Assembly: GCA_003278175.1 (NCBI GenBank)
Contig: QCGF01000004.1
Coordinates: 1-47,181 of the forward strand
Length of the DNA: 47,181 bases
Source: Prochlorococcus sp. AG-363-P15
Lineage (GTDB): Bacteria; Cyanobacteriota; Cyanobacteriia; PCC-6307; Cyanobiaceae
Direction: 5' to 3'
Part shown: one piece after another, positions 39,066 through 47,181 of the stretch
How the letters are laid out: each line of letters starts with the position of its first letter
How positions within the stretch are numbered: position 1 is the first letter of the stretch
The notes under the pieces: generated by a model
Seen by the model: the letters and a program-made list of their open reading frames with translations, nothing else
Databases searched by the model: none
What the model was told of the DNA's origin: nothing
Translations under genes and position numbers: made by a program

Positions 39066-40601
39066 TCAATGAGCCTCCTGAAGTGCAGGTTCAACCGAAG
39101 ACCCTACAACTTCGGCTGAAGTTTTTTGATCCCGGTCTCGAATAGTTAGGAAAGTATGTAGCAACCCATCGCCTACCAGGTCTCGATAACGTGATGCAAT
39201 TGCACTATTTACTCTTCGACAATCTGCTATTGCTCGTTCCCTTGCACCAGGCACAGTTCCTGAATAGTCAAAGCGAATAACGATAGGAATGGGAAGATCG
39301 CGAGAAACATTGAGACCTTTGAAGATCTTTACCCCAACATCTAGGTCAGGTGCTCCCTCCTCAACAGTATCCAAATGAGAAAAATAAGTCAGGTTTCGAA
39401 GATGAACTTCCTTAAAACCTATTCCTACCCCAATAAACCGTTCGGCATGGCCGGCATCTGGGTAAGTACCTCCATGACGCTGGAGGACATAATCAATTTG
39501 GGAGAAATTATTTGCGATCAATCGTGAAATAAATGAAACCATTCCTGGATCTGGCATACCAGGAGCTCCGGCCTGAACCTGAGCTGAAATCTCTTGAAGT
39601 GCCTGATCGGCCGATAGGGGTTTAGTTTTTTGATAAATATCTAAAGCAGAAACCCAATTCTCTAGAGAAATTCTGCCATCAGCAGAAGGGACATGTACAC
39701 GTATTGAATCTGTGTCTGTATCAAGACCGATCAGCAAAAGATCAACTGATGCTCCACAACAAAAGCTTTTCTCTACTGCTTCACGAAAATCAAGCAATCT
39801 TTTATAGCCGGCAGATGCAGCAATTGAGTCATCACTTCCATGCGCAGCACAACCCTGATGAGAAGGGTCAACAGAGCTAAAGTGATAGGTAACTACTTTC
39901 AAATAACGACTTGCTTCGTCCGGAAGAGCAGGAGATGTTTCTCTGTAACGTCTATGTTCAGTCTTTATCCATCTGTTAACAGTATTCTCAATATCAAAAA
40001 GAGCTCCTGCATGAGAGCGGCGCCGAACAGAGCTAAAAGGTATCCGTAATGCATAAGCAATTGAATGTGCAAGCCGTCCATCAGAACAAGGAGTTATATC
40101 CAGAAGATGGAAGCCGCATTCAGCCAAGAATGATTGAAAAGTTTTTGCTTGACTAGTTTGTTCAGAACCTCTTAAGGGATCCGAAGCAAAAAACTGATCG
40201 CTAACCTCTTGATGAGATTGAAAAACACACCAAGCAAATAAGGCCCGCATATCCAGGGGCCTTACCCAGGCCTTGACAAGTAAATGATCAGGGAGCAAAA
40301 AGCCCAGTTCCGAAAGACTTAACTGTTGCGCAAGAGCAACAAAATCCTGTTCATGTTGTAGAGCAGAAATTCTCTTTAAAAAAGGAACAATCCGATCAAA
40401 CTTTTCTTTTATCTCTGACTCATAAGCCTGTAGATAATCATTGGCTAATACGTCTGTAAGTGGGTGAGATCTATTTGGACTTGAAGCAAGGTTTTCAAGA
40501 GAACTCTTACTCTTAGGGTCTTCCACTGAAATGTGTCTCTTACGAGGTGCTGTAGGACCACGTAAGAGCTCAGTCTTTCTGGCCAAACTACGATAGGCCA
40601 T
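39066..40601 (-). CDS. csoSCA: carboxysomal carbonic anhydrase CsoSCA (CsoS3)
   Basis: 511 aa; ITPCSDGRLAH zinc/Asp-Arg motif, SHQGCAAHGSDD, located between csoS2 and csoS4A. Confidence 0.95.
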   Translation of the reverse strand: MAYRSLARKTELLRGPTAPRKRHISVEDPKSKSSLENLASSPNRSHPLTDVLANDYLQAYESEIKEKFDRIVPFLKRISALQHEQDFVALAQQLSLSELGFLLPDHLLVKAWVRPLDMRALFAWCVFQSHQEVSDQFFASDPLRGSEQTSQAKTFQSFLAECGFHLLDITPCSDGRLAHSIAYALRIPFSSVRRRSHAGALFDIENTVNRWIKTEHRRYRETSPALPDEASRYLKVVTYHFSSVDPSHQGCAAHGSDDSIAASAGYKRLLDFREAVEKSFCCGASVDLLLIGLDTDTDSIRVHVPSADGRISLENWVSALDIYQKTKPLSADQALQEISAQVQAGAPGMPDPGMVSFISRLIANNFSQIDYVLQRHGGTYPDAGHAERFIGVGIGFKEVHLRNLTYFSHLDTVEEGAPDLDVGVKIFKGLNVSRDLPIPIVIRFDYSGTVPGARERAIADCRRVNSAIASRYRDLVGDGLLHTFLTIRDRDQKTSAEVVGSSVEPALQEAH

Positions 40602-40608
40602 TTATATA

Positions 40609-42993
40609 TCAGCCTCTAGCTCCACCAGAGAAAGTCACTAATTGACCCTCTCGAGTGTTTCCACTTGCACCTGTTATAAGAAAATCAGGCTTTGCAAGCT
40701 CTTCATTGCGCTTGGAATCAAAAGCTGGCATGGCACTCATTGGTCCAGGTTTTGAAGGATTGCGTCTACGAGCAGAGACACCTTCAGTACCAGTAACACT
40801 TTCGCCTCTTTCCCAATCATCACCAGTGATGTTTAAACCTGATGATTGACCTTCGCCAGTTATTCGTGAAACAGGACGGGAAGGTTCTTGTTGAGTAGCC
40901 AACTCTTCTGAAGCAGGTGAGCTTAATTGGCGAGGTTTACTGTCAAAGCGAAATTGCTCGGTACCAGTAACCTTTTCGGGTGCCATATCGAATGGTCCTG
41001 TAATCCTTGAACCATTTTCATAACTCGTTCCTGTAACCCCGGATACCTGTTCCCGTGCAACCTGTGCAGCTCTTGCTGGGGACTGAACAGTGAATTGACT
41101 TCCCGGTCCAGAATTTGATTCATTTAGATAATTATCACTACCTATTGGAGCTTTAGAGCCACATGCTTCAACCAGCTGATCGCCTCCCACATAAGGAGTG
41201 CCCGTCAAAGATTCACAAGCACCTTTTTGAGCCCCAGTCATAACACCACCAACCCCAGGCTGTTGACCCGTAAGCAAAGCCCCAGGAGTACCTATTCTCC
41301 TCGCAGTACGTTGTTGAATAATCTCTACAGAAGAAGCCTCACACCATTGTCCGGCCTGTTCAAAGCCAGCATATGGGGTCCCGGTTACTGCTTTACAAGT
41401 GCCAGGCTCATCTCCTGTAACAAGCTTAGAGCGGCCTGTCATTGTGCCACTAACTGCTTGAGCGTTATTGGTTTGACTAAGACCCACTTTGGCAGCTTCT
41501 GAATCAGGTCTCCCACCACAAAATGAATCATATTGTTGAGTGCCTACATATTCATCACCAGTAACACGCTTACAGCTACCTGGTTCATTACCTGTAACTA
41601 ACTCTGCACGAGCGACATTAGTTCCAGTTATACCAGAACCACGCAGGGTATTAAAAGAGCCAACTTTTTCTGCTGGCCTACCATCTGGTAGAGGGTCAGA
41701 CCCTAAATACTGATCACCTGTAAGACCCTTCTGAGCTCCAGCCTCATTTCCAGTTACATTGGCTGTACGGCCAACCATTGTTCCACTAACTTTTCTACCA
41801 TCCAAGGTGAGACTCTTCCCAACTTTTCTAGGTGAAGCTTGGCCCCCTCCACAATATTCCTGAGATTGATTTGCGGATATATATTCTGTGCCTGTCAAAG
41901 ATTTACAAGTGCCAGGCTCATCTCCAGTAACTTTTTTTGAACGGCCTACCTCATTTCCTGTAACTATATTTCCATGAGTGGTATTGGTAACTCCAACCTT
42001 ATTTGGTTGGCTAGGAGAAGGTGACGTCTGACAGAAAGTTTCAAACACTTCTGAGCCTAAATACTGTGTCCCAGTCACTGATCGGCATGTACTAGCCTCA
42101 TTACCAGTAGTCTTTGAAGACCTATTAGCTTGAGTGCCAGTCACAAGTTGTCCAGAGATAGTCTCACTTGATCCAACTTTCCAATGTGCATCTTGAGCTG
42201 CTGCTAGTGCCTTCTTAGAACCATTTCGATTGGGCCCACATGGGCGGCATACACCCGACCTTTGCGTACCACTAGCGCCACTCTTACTACGAAGCTCCCG
42301 GACTCTCTGAGACAATTCCCTACTGGTCAACTCAGGGTCGCCTTGTCTGGCAACTGAAGCAGCAGAGGTTGGTTGTTTTCCAGCAGTTTTGCCATGTTTA
42401 GACTGGGCTTCACGACGAGCAAGTACAAGTGCTCTACTGGAATTTTGTATGGCTCGGCGCTTTGTAGAAGAACGACGAGTGCCATTCCTTGAGGCAAGAT
42501 CAACAACCTTATTTGAGCTACTTAAAGGCTTTGCTGAGTTAGGAGTTTCAAAATCTCGCTCTTTACATTCATCACAACAATATTTTGTTGGGGTAGATGT
42601 TGCCAAAGTTGCTTGAACTGATTTGTTTGAAAGGTCTCCACGAGTCCTATCTTTGCTTGTATCTGCTGTCTTACCTCTTCGAGAAAGAGCTTCACGACGG
42701 GCTAACACCAATTCGCGACTAGGTTGGCTAACACGCCTAATGTTTCTGCTAGAAGCTTGGTTTGACGAAGAGATACCTGAATCAAGTTGAATCGTAGGGG
42801 TACTAGTAGTAGCCATTTTAGATCTTGTCTTCCTAGGCTTTACTAATTCTGTTTCTGTTCTGGCAAAGCGAGAATCCTCAGCAGTACGGACTCTATTTTC
42901 TTTGGAGCCGTTTGCTACAACAGCCTTCTTGCCGCCTTGACTAAGAGCCTTTCGGCGCTCAAGTACTAGCTCACGACTGGTTTGTTTTGCCAT
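40609..42993 (-). CDS. csoS2: carboxysome assembly scaffold CsoS2
   Basis: 794 aa; N-repeats (SRELVLARREALSRRGKTA), M-repeats (VTGNEPGTCKxVTGTxY), Arg/Ser-rich, C-terminal FSGGARG. Confidence 0.97.
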   Translation of the reverse strand: MAKQTSRELVLERRKALSQGGKKAVVANGSKENRVRTAEDSRFARTETELVKPRKTRSKMATTSTPTIQLDSGISSSNQASSRNIRRVSQPSRELVLARREALSRRGKTADTSKDRTRGDLSNKSVQATLATSTPTKYCCDECKERDFETPNSAKPLSSSNKVVDLASRNGTRRSSTKRRAIQNSSRALVLARREAQSKHGKTAGKQPTSAASVARQGDPELTSRELSQRVRELRSKSGASGTQRSGVCRPCGPNRNGSKKALAAAQDAHWKVGSSETISGQLVTGTQANRSSKTTGNEASTCRSVTGTQYLGSEVFETFCQTSPSPSQPNKVGVTNTTHGNIVTGNEVGRSKKVTGDEPGTCKSLTGTEYISANQSQEYCGGGQASPRKVGKSLTLDGRKVSGTMVGRTANVTGNEAGAQKGLTGDQYLGSDPLPDGRPAEKVGSFNTLRGSGITGTNVARAELVTGNEPGSCKRVTGDEYVGTQQYDSFCGGRPDSEAAKVGLSQTNNAQAVSGTMTGRSKLVTGDEPGTCKAVTGTPYAGFEQAGQWCEASSVEIIQQRTARRIGTPGALLTGQQPGVGGVMTGAQKGACESLTGTPYVGGDQLVEACGSKAPIGSDNYLNESNSGPGSQFTVQSPARAAQVAREQVSGVTGTSYENGSRITGPFDMAPEKVTGTEQFRFDSKPRQLSSPASEELATQQEPSRPVSRITGEGQSSGLNITGDDWERGESVTGTEGVSARRRNPSKPGPMSAMPAFDSKRNEELAKPDFLITGASGNTREGQLVTFSGGARG
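41159..42183 (-). repeat. CsoS2 M-repeat (middle region) array, 6 repeats
   Basis: six protein repeats of pattern KVG..T..G..[VI][TS]GT..GR...VTG[ND]EPG[TS]CK.[VL]TGT.Y.G.......C; approximate borders. Confidence 0.85.
42273..42990 (-). repeat. CsoS2 N-terminal repeats (Rubisco-binding), about 4 copies
   Basis: SRELVLERRKALSQGGKKA, SRELVLARREALSRRGKTA, SRALVLARREAQSKHGKTA, SRELSQRVRELRSKSG; approximate borders. Confidence 0.85.
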
Positions 42994-43051
42994 GTCTGCC
43001 CAATAGAAACGTCGTAATTCGAGAAGAGATCAATCTCCCCAATAGAAACTA

Positions 43052-43081
43052 AATAGCCTCGAAAATAATCTCGAGGCTATT
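43052..43081 (-). promoter_or_regulatory. intergenic hairpin after cbbS
   Basis: perfect 11-bp stem AATAGCCTCGA/TCGAGGCTATT, 8-nt loop, 14 nt past the cbbS stop. Confidence 0.75.
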
Positions 43082-43095
43082 AACCAAATCGCTGA

Positions 43096-43437
43096 TCAGC
43101 GACCTTCGAAAACTACAAAGCAAGTGCCTTGACTTTGTGTATACGCGTCGTAACCGACGATTCTCACATGGTGATCAGGGTAAGCACGATGACATGCCTC
43201 GAGCTCACTAACAACCACATTCAAATCTTTCTCGCCAAAGAAAGGTAACTTCCAATAAGACCAATAGGTCTGCATGGAACCACTTGGATGAACGTGCTCA
43301 ATTACTGGGCTCCAACCCTGGGCAATAATGTAAGCAATTTGATCATAAATTTCATCCTGGGACATCGGCGGTAAGAAGCCGAATGTTTCCAGGGTGGCGA
43401 CTGTTTGATAGTCACCAACTGTGCTCTGGAAAGGCAT
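43096..43437 (-). CDS. cbbS: Rubisco small subunit (Form IA)
   Basis: ATLETFGFLPPMSQDEIYDQIAYIIAQGWSPVIEHV, YWSYWKLPFFGE, VRIVGYDAYTQSQGTCFVVFEG. Confidence 0.98.
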   Translation of the reverse strand: MPFQSTVGDYQTVATLETFGFLPPMSQDEIYDQIAYIIAQGWSPVIEHVHPSGSMQTYWSYWKLPFFGEKDLNVVVSELEACHRAYPDHHVRIVGYDAYTQSQGTCFVVFEGR

Positions 43438-43513
43438 GGTGAACAGTTAATTAGGGATGTTTTATTGCCGATAGTGATTTATCGACTTATGAAGATTGAG
43501 ATAAGTAAGAAGT

Positions 43514-43534
43514 GAGGAGACATTGTGTCTCCTC
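43514..43534 (-). promoter_or_regulatory. intergenic hairpin after cbbL
   Basis: perfect 9-bp stem GAGGAGACA/TGTCTCCTC, 3-nt loop, 7 nt past the cbbL stop. Confidence 0.75.
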
Positions 43535-43541
43535 CTCTTCA

Positions 43542-44954
43542 CTACTGAACGTCAAGCTTGTCAACTGTGTCGAACTCGAACTTGATCTCCTTCCAGGTCT
43601 CAAGTGCAATGGCCAACTCAGGACTGTGCTTAGCTGCTTCCATAAGGATGTCGCGACTTTCCTTCTCAATCTCTCTACCTGCATTGCGTGCTTTAACACA
43701 GGCTTCAAGGGCTACACGGTTAGCAGCTGCACCAGCAGCTGAGCCCCATGGGTGACCATGAGTACCACCACCAAACTGAAGGCAAGAATCGTCTCCAAAA
43801 ATCGCCAACAAAGCTGGCATGTGCCATACATGAATACCACCTGAGGCAACTGCAAAGACACCAGGCATAGATCCCCAATCCTGATCGAAGAAGTTACCGC
43901 GGGTGCGATCTTCAGGGACAAAGGATTCACGAAGGTTGTCGATATAACCAAGAGTGGTTTGACGGTCACCTTCTAGCTTTCCAACCACAGTTCCAGTATG
44001 GAGTTGATCTCCACCTGATAGACGTAAACACTTGGCAAGCACACGGAAGTGAATGCCGTGTTTTGGATGACGGTCAATAACCGCATGCATTGCACGGTGG
44101 ATGTGCAGAAGCATTCCGTTATTACGACACCAATTAGCTAAACCAGTATTCGCAGTAAAACCACCTGTGATGTAATCATGCATGATGATTGGCATATCGA
44201 GCTCTTTGGCGAACTCAGCACGCGCATACATCTCTTCAGGTGTTGTTGCAGTGCAATTAAGATAGTGACCCTTAACCTCACCAGTTTCTTGCTGAGCAAG
44301 CTTTACGGCTTCAGCAACAAATTCAAAACGTTCTCTCCAACGCTGAAAAGGCTGAGAGTTGATATTCTCGTCATCCTTTGTGAGGTCAAGACCACCACGG
44401 AGACATTCATAAACAACTCGACCGTAATTCTTTCCAGAAAGACCAAGTTTTGGCTTAATGGTGCAACCAAGCAAAGGACGGCCGTACTTGTTTAAACGGT
44501 CACGTTCAACCTGAATACCACTTGGAGGGCCACCACAGGTCTTAATGAAGGCCATTGGGAAGCGAATGTCTTCCAAACGCAAATGGCGCAAAGCCTTGAA
44601 TCCAAAAACGTTACCAACCAAAGAAGTCAGCACGTTTGTGATAGATCCTTCCTCGAAAAGATCAAGTGGATAGGCAATAAACGCATAGAAAGATTCCTTA
44701 TCGCCAGGAACGTCTTCAATGCGATAGCAGCGACCTTTGTAAAACTCAAGGTCAGTTAGCAACTCAGACCAAACTGTGGACCAAGTGCCTGTAGATGATT
44801 CAGCGGCCACAGCAGCAGCTACTTCTTCTCTTGGTACACCTTCTTGCCCAGTGCACTTGAAACATGCCAAAAGGTCGGTGTCTAGGGGCACATAGTCGGG
44901 AGTCCAGTAGGTATCTCTGTACTCCTTAACCCCTGCGTCGTACTTCTTGCTCAT
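43542..44954 (-). CDS. cbbL: Rubisco large subunit (Form IA)
   Basis: 470 aa; [62 protein letters not shown]. Confidence 0.99.
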   Translation of the reverse strand: MSKKYDAGVKEYRDTYWTPDYVPLDTDLLACFKCTGQEGVPREEVAAAVAAESSTGTWSTVWSELLTDLEFYKGRCYRIEDVPGDKESFYAFIAYPLDLFEEGSITNVLTSLVGNVFGFKALRHLRLEDIRFPMAFIKTCGGPPSGIQVERDRLNKYGRPLLGCTIKPKLGLSGKNYGRVVYECLRGGLDLTKDDENINSQPFQRWRERFEFVAEAVKLAQQETGEVKGHYLNCTATTPEEMYARAEFAKELDMPIIMHDYITGGFTANTGLANWCRNNGMLLHIHRAMHAVIDRHPKHGIHFRVLAKCLRLSGGDQLHTGTVVGKLEGDRQTTLGYIDNLRESFVPEDRTRGNFFDQDWGSMPGVFAVASGGIHVWHMPALLAIFGDDSCLQFGGGTHGHPWGSAAGAAANRVALEACVKARNAGREIEKESRDILMEAAKHSPELAIALETWKEIKFEFDTVDKLDVQ

Positions 44955-44995
44955 TAGAAAACTCCTTTAAGTCGTTATTTAAGGTTGAGATTTAG

Positions 44996-45015
44996 AGGTC
45001 CTTCTCAAAGGACCT
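44996..45015 (-). promoter_or_regulatory. intergenic hairpin after csoS1
   Basis: perfect 8-bp stem AGGTCCTT/AAGGACCT, 4-nt loop, 10 nt past the csoS1 stop. Confidence 0.75.
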
Positions 45016-45025
45016 GCATTACGTC

Positions 45026-45337
45026 TCAGTCCTTTTGACCAAGGAATGCTCCATTACCAAGAGCAGGCTCAACTTCACGGTGTGGGCGAGCAATGATGTG
45101 TGCAGCAACAAGACCGTCACCAACGCGCTCACATGCATCTGCACCAGCACGAACAGCAGCGTTTACAGCACCTGTTTCACCGCGAACCAACACGGTAACG
45201 TAACCACCACCGACGAATTCACGACCAATAAGGCGCACTTCAGCAGCCTTGGTCATTGCATCAGCTGCTTCGATTGCTGGAACGAGGCCGCGGGTCTCGA
45301 TCATGCCGAGTGCTATGCCCATTGTTTCGTTAGCCAT
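45026..45337 (-). CDS. csoS1: major carboxysome shell hexamer protein CsoS1
   Basis: MANETMGIALGMIETRGLVPAIEAADAMTKAAEVRLIGREFVGGGYVTVLVRGETGAVNAAVRAGADACERVG; true start 45337 (ORF extends to 45394). Confidence 0.97.
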   Translation of the reverse strand: MANETMGIALGMIETRGLVPAIEAADAMTKAAEVRLIGREFVGGGYVTVLVRGETGAVNAAVRAGADACERVGDGLVAAHIIARPHREVEPALGNGAFLGQKD

Positions 45338-45696
45338 TGCCTGCCTAAAAGTAAAGGGATGGAATGTTCGTAAAGAAGGATGCTTTGCAATCACTCAAGA
45401 AGTCAAGTGAATTTGACCAAAAACCCGATTACCTTTCTTTGTAAGTCTGATAAGCCATACTTATCACCCTTGGCATGACTGTTAAAAAGAGCTGTGGTTT
45501 TTTTGATGGGCAGTTCAAGACAATCAATTGCGATCCATCTAGAGCATGAGTATTTTGTGCAACCGAGACAGGTCCCTATGCATTGCTTGGGGGTGGAATG
45601 TTCAACCCAACCCTGTCTCAAATAAATTAAAAAGAGAATTTAGTCGCCCCGTCACCTAGCAAAATGGTGACTTCAATTACTGGTTTAATTTTGACA

Positions 45697-46275
45697 ATGC
45701 CACTACTTACAATTGCTAGTGGCAACCCTAGAAAAGTTGCAGAGATAGAGGCAATGCTTGGTCCATTGCCTTTGAATATCCAGAAACAGCCTAGCGGTCT
45801 AGATGTTGAAGAGACTGGATCTACCTATCTGGAAAACGCATTACTCAAAGCACAAGCAGCAGCAAGAATCACTAAAAGCTGGGCCATTGCAGACGACTCT
45901 GGCCTTGAAGTTGATGCACTCAATGGTAAACCTGGCATTTACTCCGCTCGATTTGCAAAAAGCAACGAAGACAAGCTCAGCAAGATTCTTGACGCACTAG
46001 GCGATACCCCCTATCGAAGTGCCCGATTCCATAGCGTCATGGTTCTTTGCAACCCCAAAGGAGATCTCATCAAAGACGCAGAGGGGATTTGCTGGGGAGA
46101 ACTGCTTCGAACTCCTGCCTACAAAGGTGGAGAGTTCGAATCACTCTTGTGGGTGAAAGAAGCTCAGTGCACCTATGGAGAGTTCACTCAAGAACAGCTT
46201 TCAAAGTTAGGGAGCAGAGGCAAGGCAGCAAGAGCAATTGCACCTTTTCTGCGAGAGTCATTTGGACTTAACTAA
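45697..46275 (+). CDS. rdgB: dITP/XTP pyrophosphatase (Ham1/RdgB)
   Basis: LTIASGNPRKVAEIEAML, AIADDSGLEVDALNGKPGIYSARFA, SKLGSRGKAARAIAPFL; likely start 45697 (ORF from 45664). Confidence 0.93.
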   Translation: MPLLTIASGNPRKVAEIEAMLGPLPLNIQKQPSGLDVEETGSTYLENALLKAQAAARITKSWAIADDSGLEVDALNGKPGIYSARFAKSNEDKLSKILDALGDTPYRSARFHSVMVLCNPKGDLIKDAEGICWGELLRTPAYKGGEFESLLWVKEAQCTYGEFTQEQLSKLGSRGKAARAIAPFLRESFGLN

Positions 46276-46280
46276 TTACC

Positions 46281-47051
46281 TTAAGAATTGATTTGATCAA
46301 TAGCACGCATTGCAGCTGCAGCGGCCTCTTCTACATCTCCTTCTTTTCCTGCAAGGGTTAAACGTCCAAAAGCCCCGACTCCTTTGACATCAACAACAGT
46401 AATATTGGAAGATTTTTCCGCCTCATTAGCCGCTATAAGCACATAACCTGCAGGCTCAGTTTCGAGAATGAACATACTCATACCGGACTCAATCATCGAA
46501 CCCCTTCTGTTCTGGCGATTGATAAGAACTGCGTGGTCTGGTGTAATTGCTCGAATAACTTCCGTCCAACTCACATCACAAGGCCGACGTCTATCAATAC
46601 TGCTTCCAATTGCATCCAACACAACATCGCCAGAATGCAAAACAGTACTTTGATCTCGATGATAAAGAGCCAATGAACCAAAGGCTCTCTCAACCACCAT
46701 CTGGCCAAGCCTGACATTACTGGCCTTAAGAGCAATGTCAGTAACCCGATGAACTGCCATTCCTGGAGAAACTTCCATCCAAAGGCATGCATCTCCAGGG
46801 ATAGGCAAAAACCCCTGGCTTACTGTCCCCATATATGCAGCCAGTTGAGGCTGAAGTGAGTCAAGAAAAACGTATGTTCTTAATTCAATTTGCTGGACAT
46901 GACTAGCCTGACGAGCAACTCGGGCAGTCTCAGAATCAGTAGTTATGACACAGCTTGCCCCTGAAGCCTGAGGGTGAACCTCAGTTCCCGTGACGAGCGA
47001 ACTCCCTCCGAGTCGCCTCTCACGATTCTCCAAATTGGCGAATCCTGTCAT
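46281..47051 (-). CDS. csoS1D: tandem-BMC carboxysome shell protein CsoS1D
   Basis: 256 aa; two BMC-like domains ([20 protein letters not shown]...; [63 protein letters not shown]). Confidence 0.93.
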   Translation of the reverse strand: MTGFANLENRERRLGGSSLVTGTEVHPQASGASCVITTDSETARVARQASHVQQIELRTYVFLDSLQPQLAAYMGTVSQGFLPIPGDACLWMEVSPGMAVHRVTDIALKASNVRLGQMVVERAFGSLALYHRDQSTVLHSGDVVLDAIGSSIDRRRPCDVSWTEVIRAITPDHAVLINRQNRRGSMIESGMSMFILETEPAGYVLIAANEAEKSSNITVVDVKGVGAFGRLTLAGKEGDVEEAAAAAMRAIDQINS

Positions 47052-47151
47052 GGCGCGGATAATACTGGACGATTCGACGAAATAGAAAGAAAAAAGAACT
47101 TGCAGCCCGAAAAAGAGCCGATACCTTCGAAGAAATACGCGAATTTAAAGA

Positions 47152-47181
47152 ATGTCTACTCCTCAAGAAAAAGTTTCTAAT
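47152..47181 (+). CDS. possible start of a gene truncated by the window edge (MSTPQEKVSN...)
   Basis: ATG and 10 open codons to the window end; only a short stretch visible. Confidence 0.25.
   Translation, partial: MSTPQEKVSN

Noticed and set aside
43712-44495. ORFs overlapping cbbL on other frames (43712..43969, 44178..44495 and others)
   Set aside because: Shadow ORFs of cbbL with no coding features.
45035-45373. 112-aa plus-strand ORF antisense to csoS1
   Set aside because: Mirror ORF of a highly expressed, codon-biased gene; no recognisable protein features.
45403-45621. 72-aa ORF upstream of csoS1 as a real gene
   Set aside because: Spans the inverted repeat in the intergenic leader and has no protein-like features; more likely regulatory DNA/RNA.
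1-47181. CRISPR arrays, transposases, integrases, rRNA or tRNA genes
   Set aside because: No regularly spaced repeats, transposase/integrase motifs, rRNA-like or convincing tRNA T-loop sequences were recognised; a tRNAscan/Infernal run would be decisive.

Overview
Window from a marine alpha-cyanobacterium, most likely a low-light Prochlorococcus. This rests on the AT-rich sequence, the alpha-carboxysome locus with Form IA Rubisco, cbbX and a CsoS1E-type shell protein, and the dense picocyanobacterial gene content; the strain cannot be fixed without a search. There are four blocks. (1) ~0-6.5 kb is gene-poor, with very small proteins. It includes psbN (46 aa), which the >=60 aa ORF track missed, and a TauE/SafE exporter. 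(2) ~6.6-27 kb holds UGDH, hisS and galE, then an apparent specialised-lipid/polyketide cluster: an outer-membrane barrel, cytochrome P450, membrane alpha/beta hydrolase, secreted SRPBCC protein, GT2 glycosyltransferase, a 2195-aa type I PKS, an MGDG-synthase-like glycosyltransferase and an MFS transporter. The PKS reads KS-(no AT)-DH-ER-KR-ACP-thioester reductase. (3) ~27-36.7 kb is housekeeping: GST-like protein, dnaA, a glycosyltransferase pair, GNAT, ABC exporter, hisG, gloB and ridA. (4) ~36.7-47 kb is the alpha-carboxysome operon: cbbX, acRAF-like, csoS1E, csoS4B/A, csoSCA, csoS2, cbbS, cbbL, csoS1, then rdgB/ham1 and csoS1D. The best candidate for an undescribed system is the AT-less, fully reducing, reductively releasing PKS flanked by two glycosyltransferases and an exporter. 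I infer that it makes a glycosylated long-chain alcohol. A second notable pattern is three perfect hairpins, each just after the stop codon of csoS1, cbbL and cbbS.
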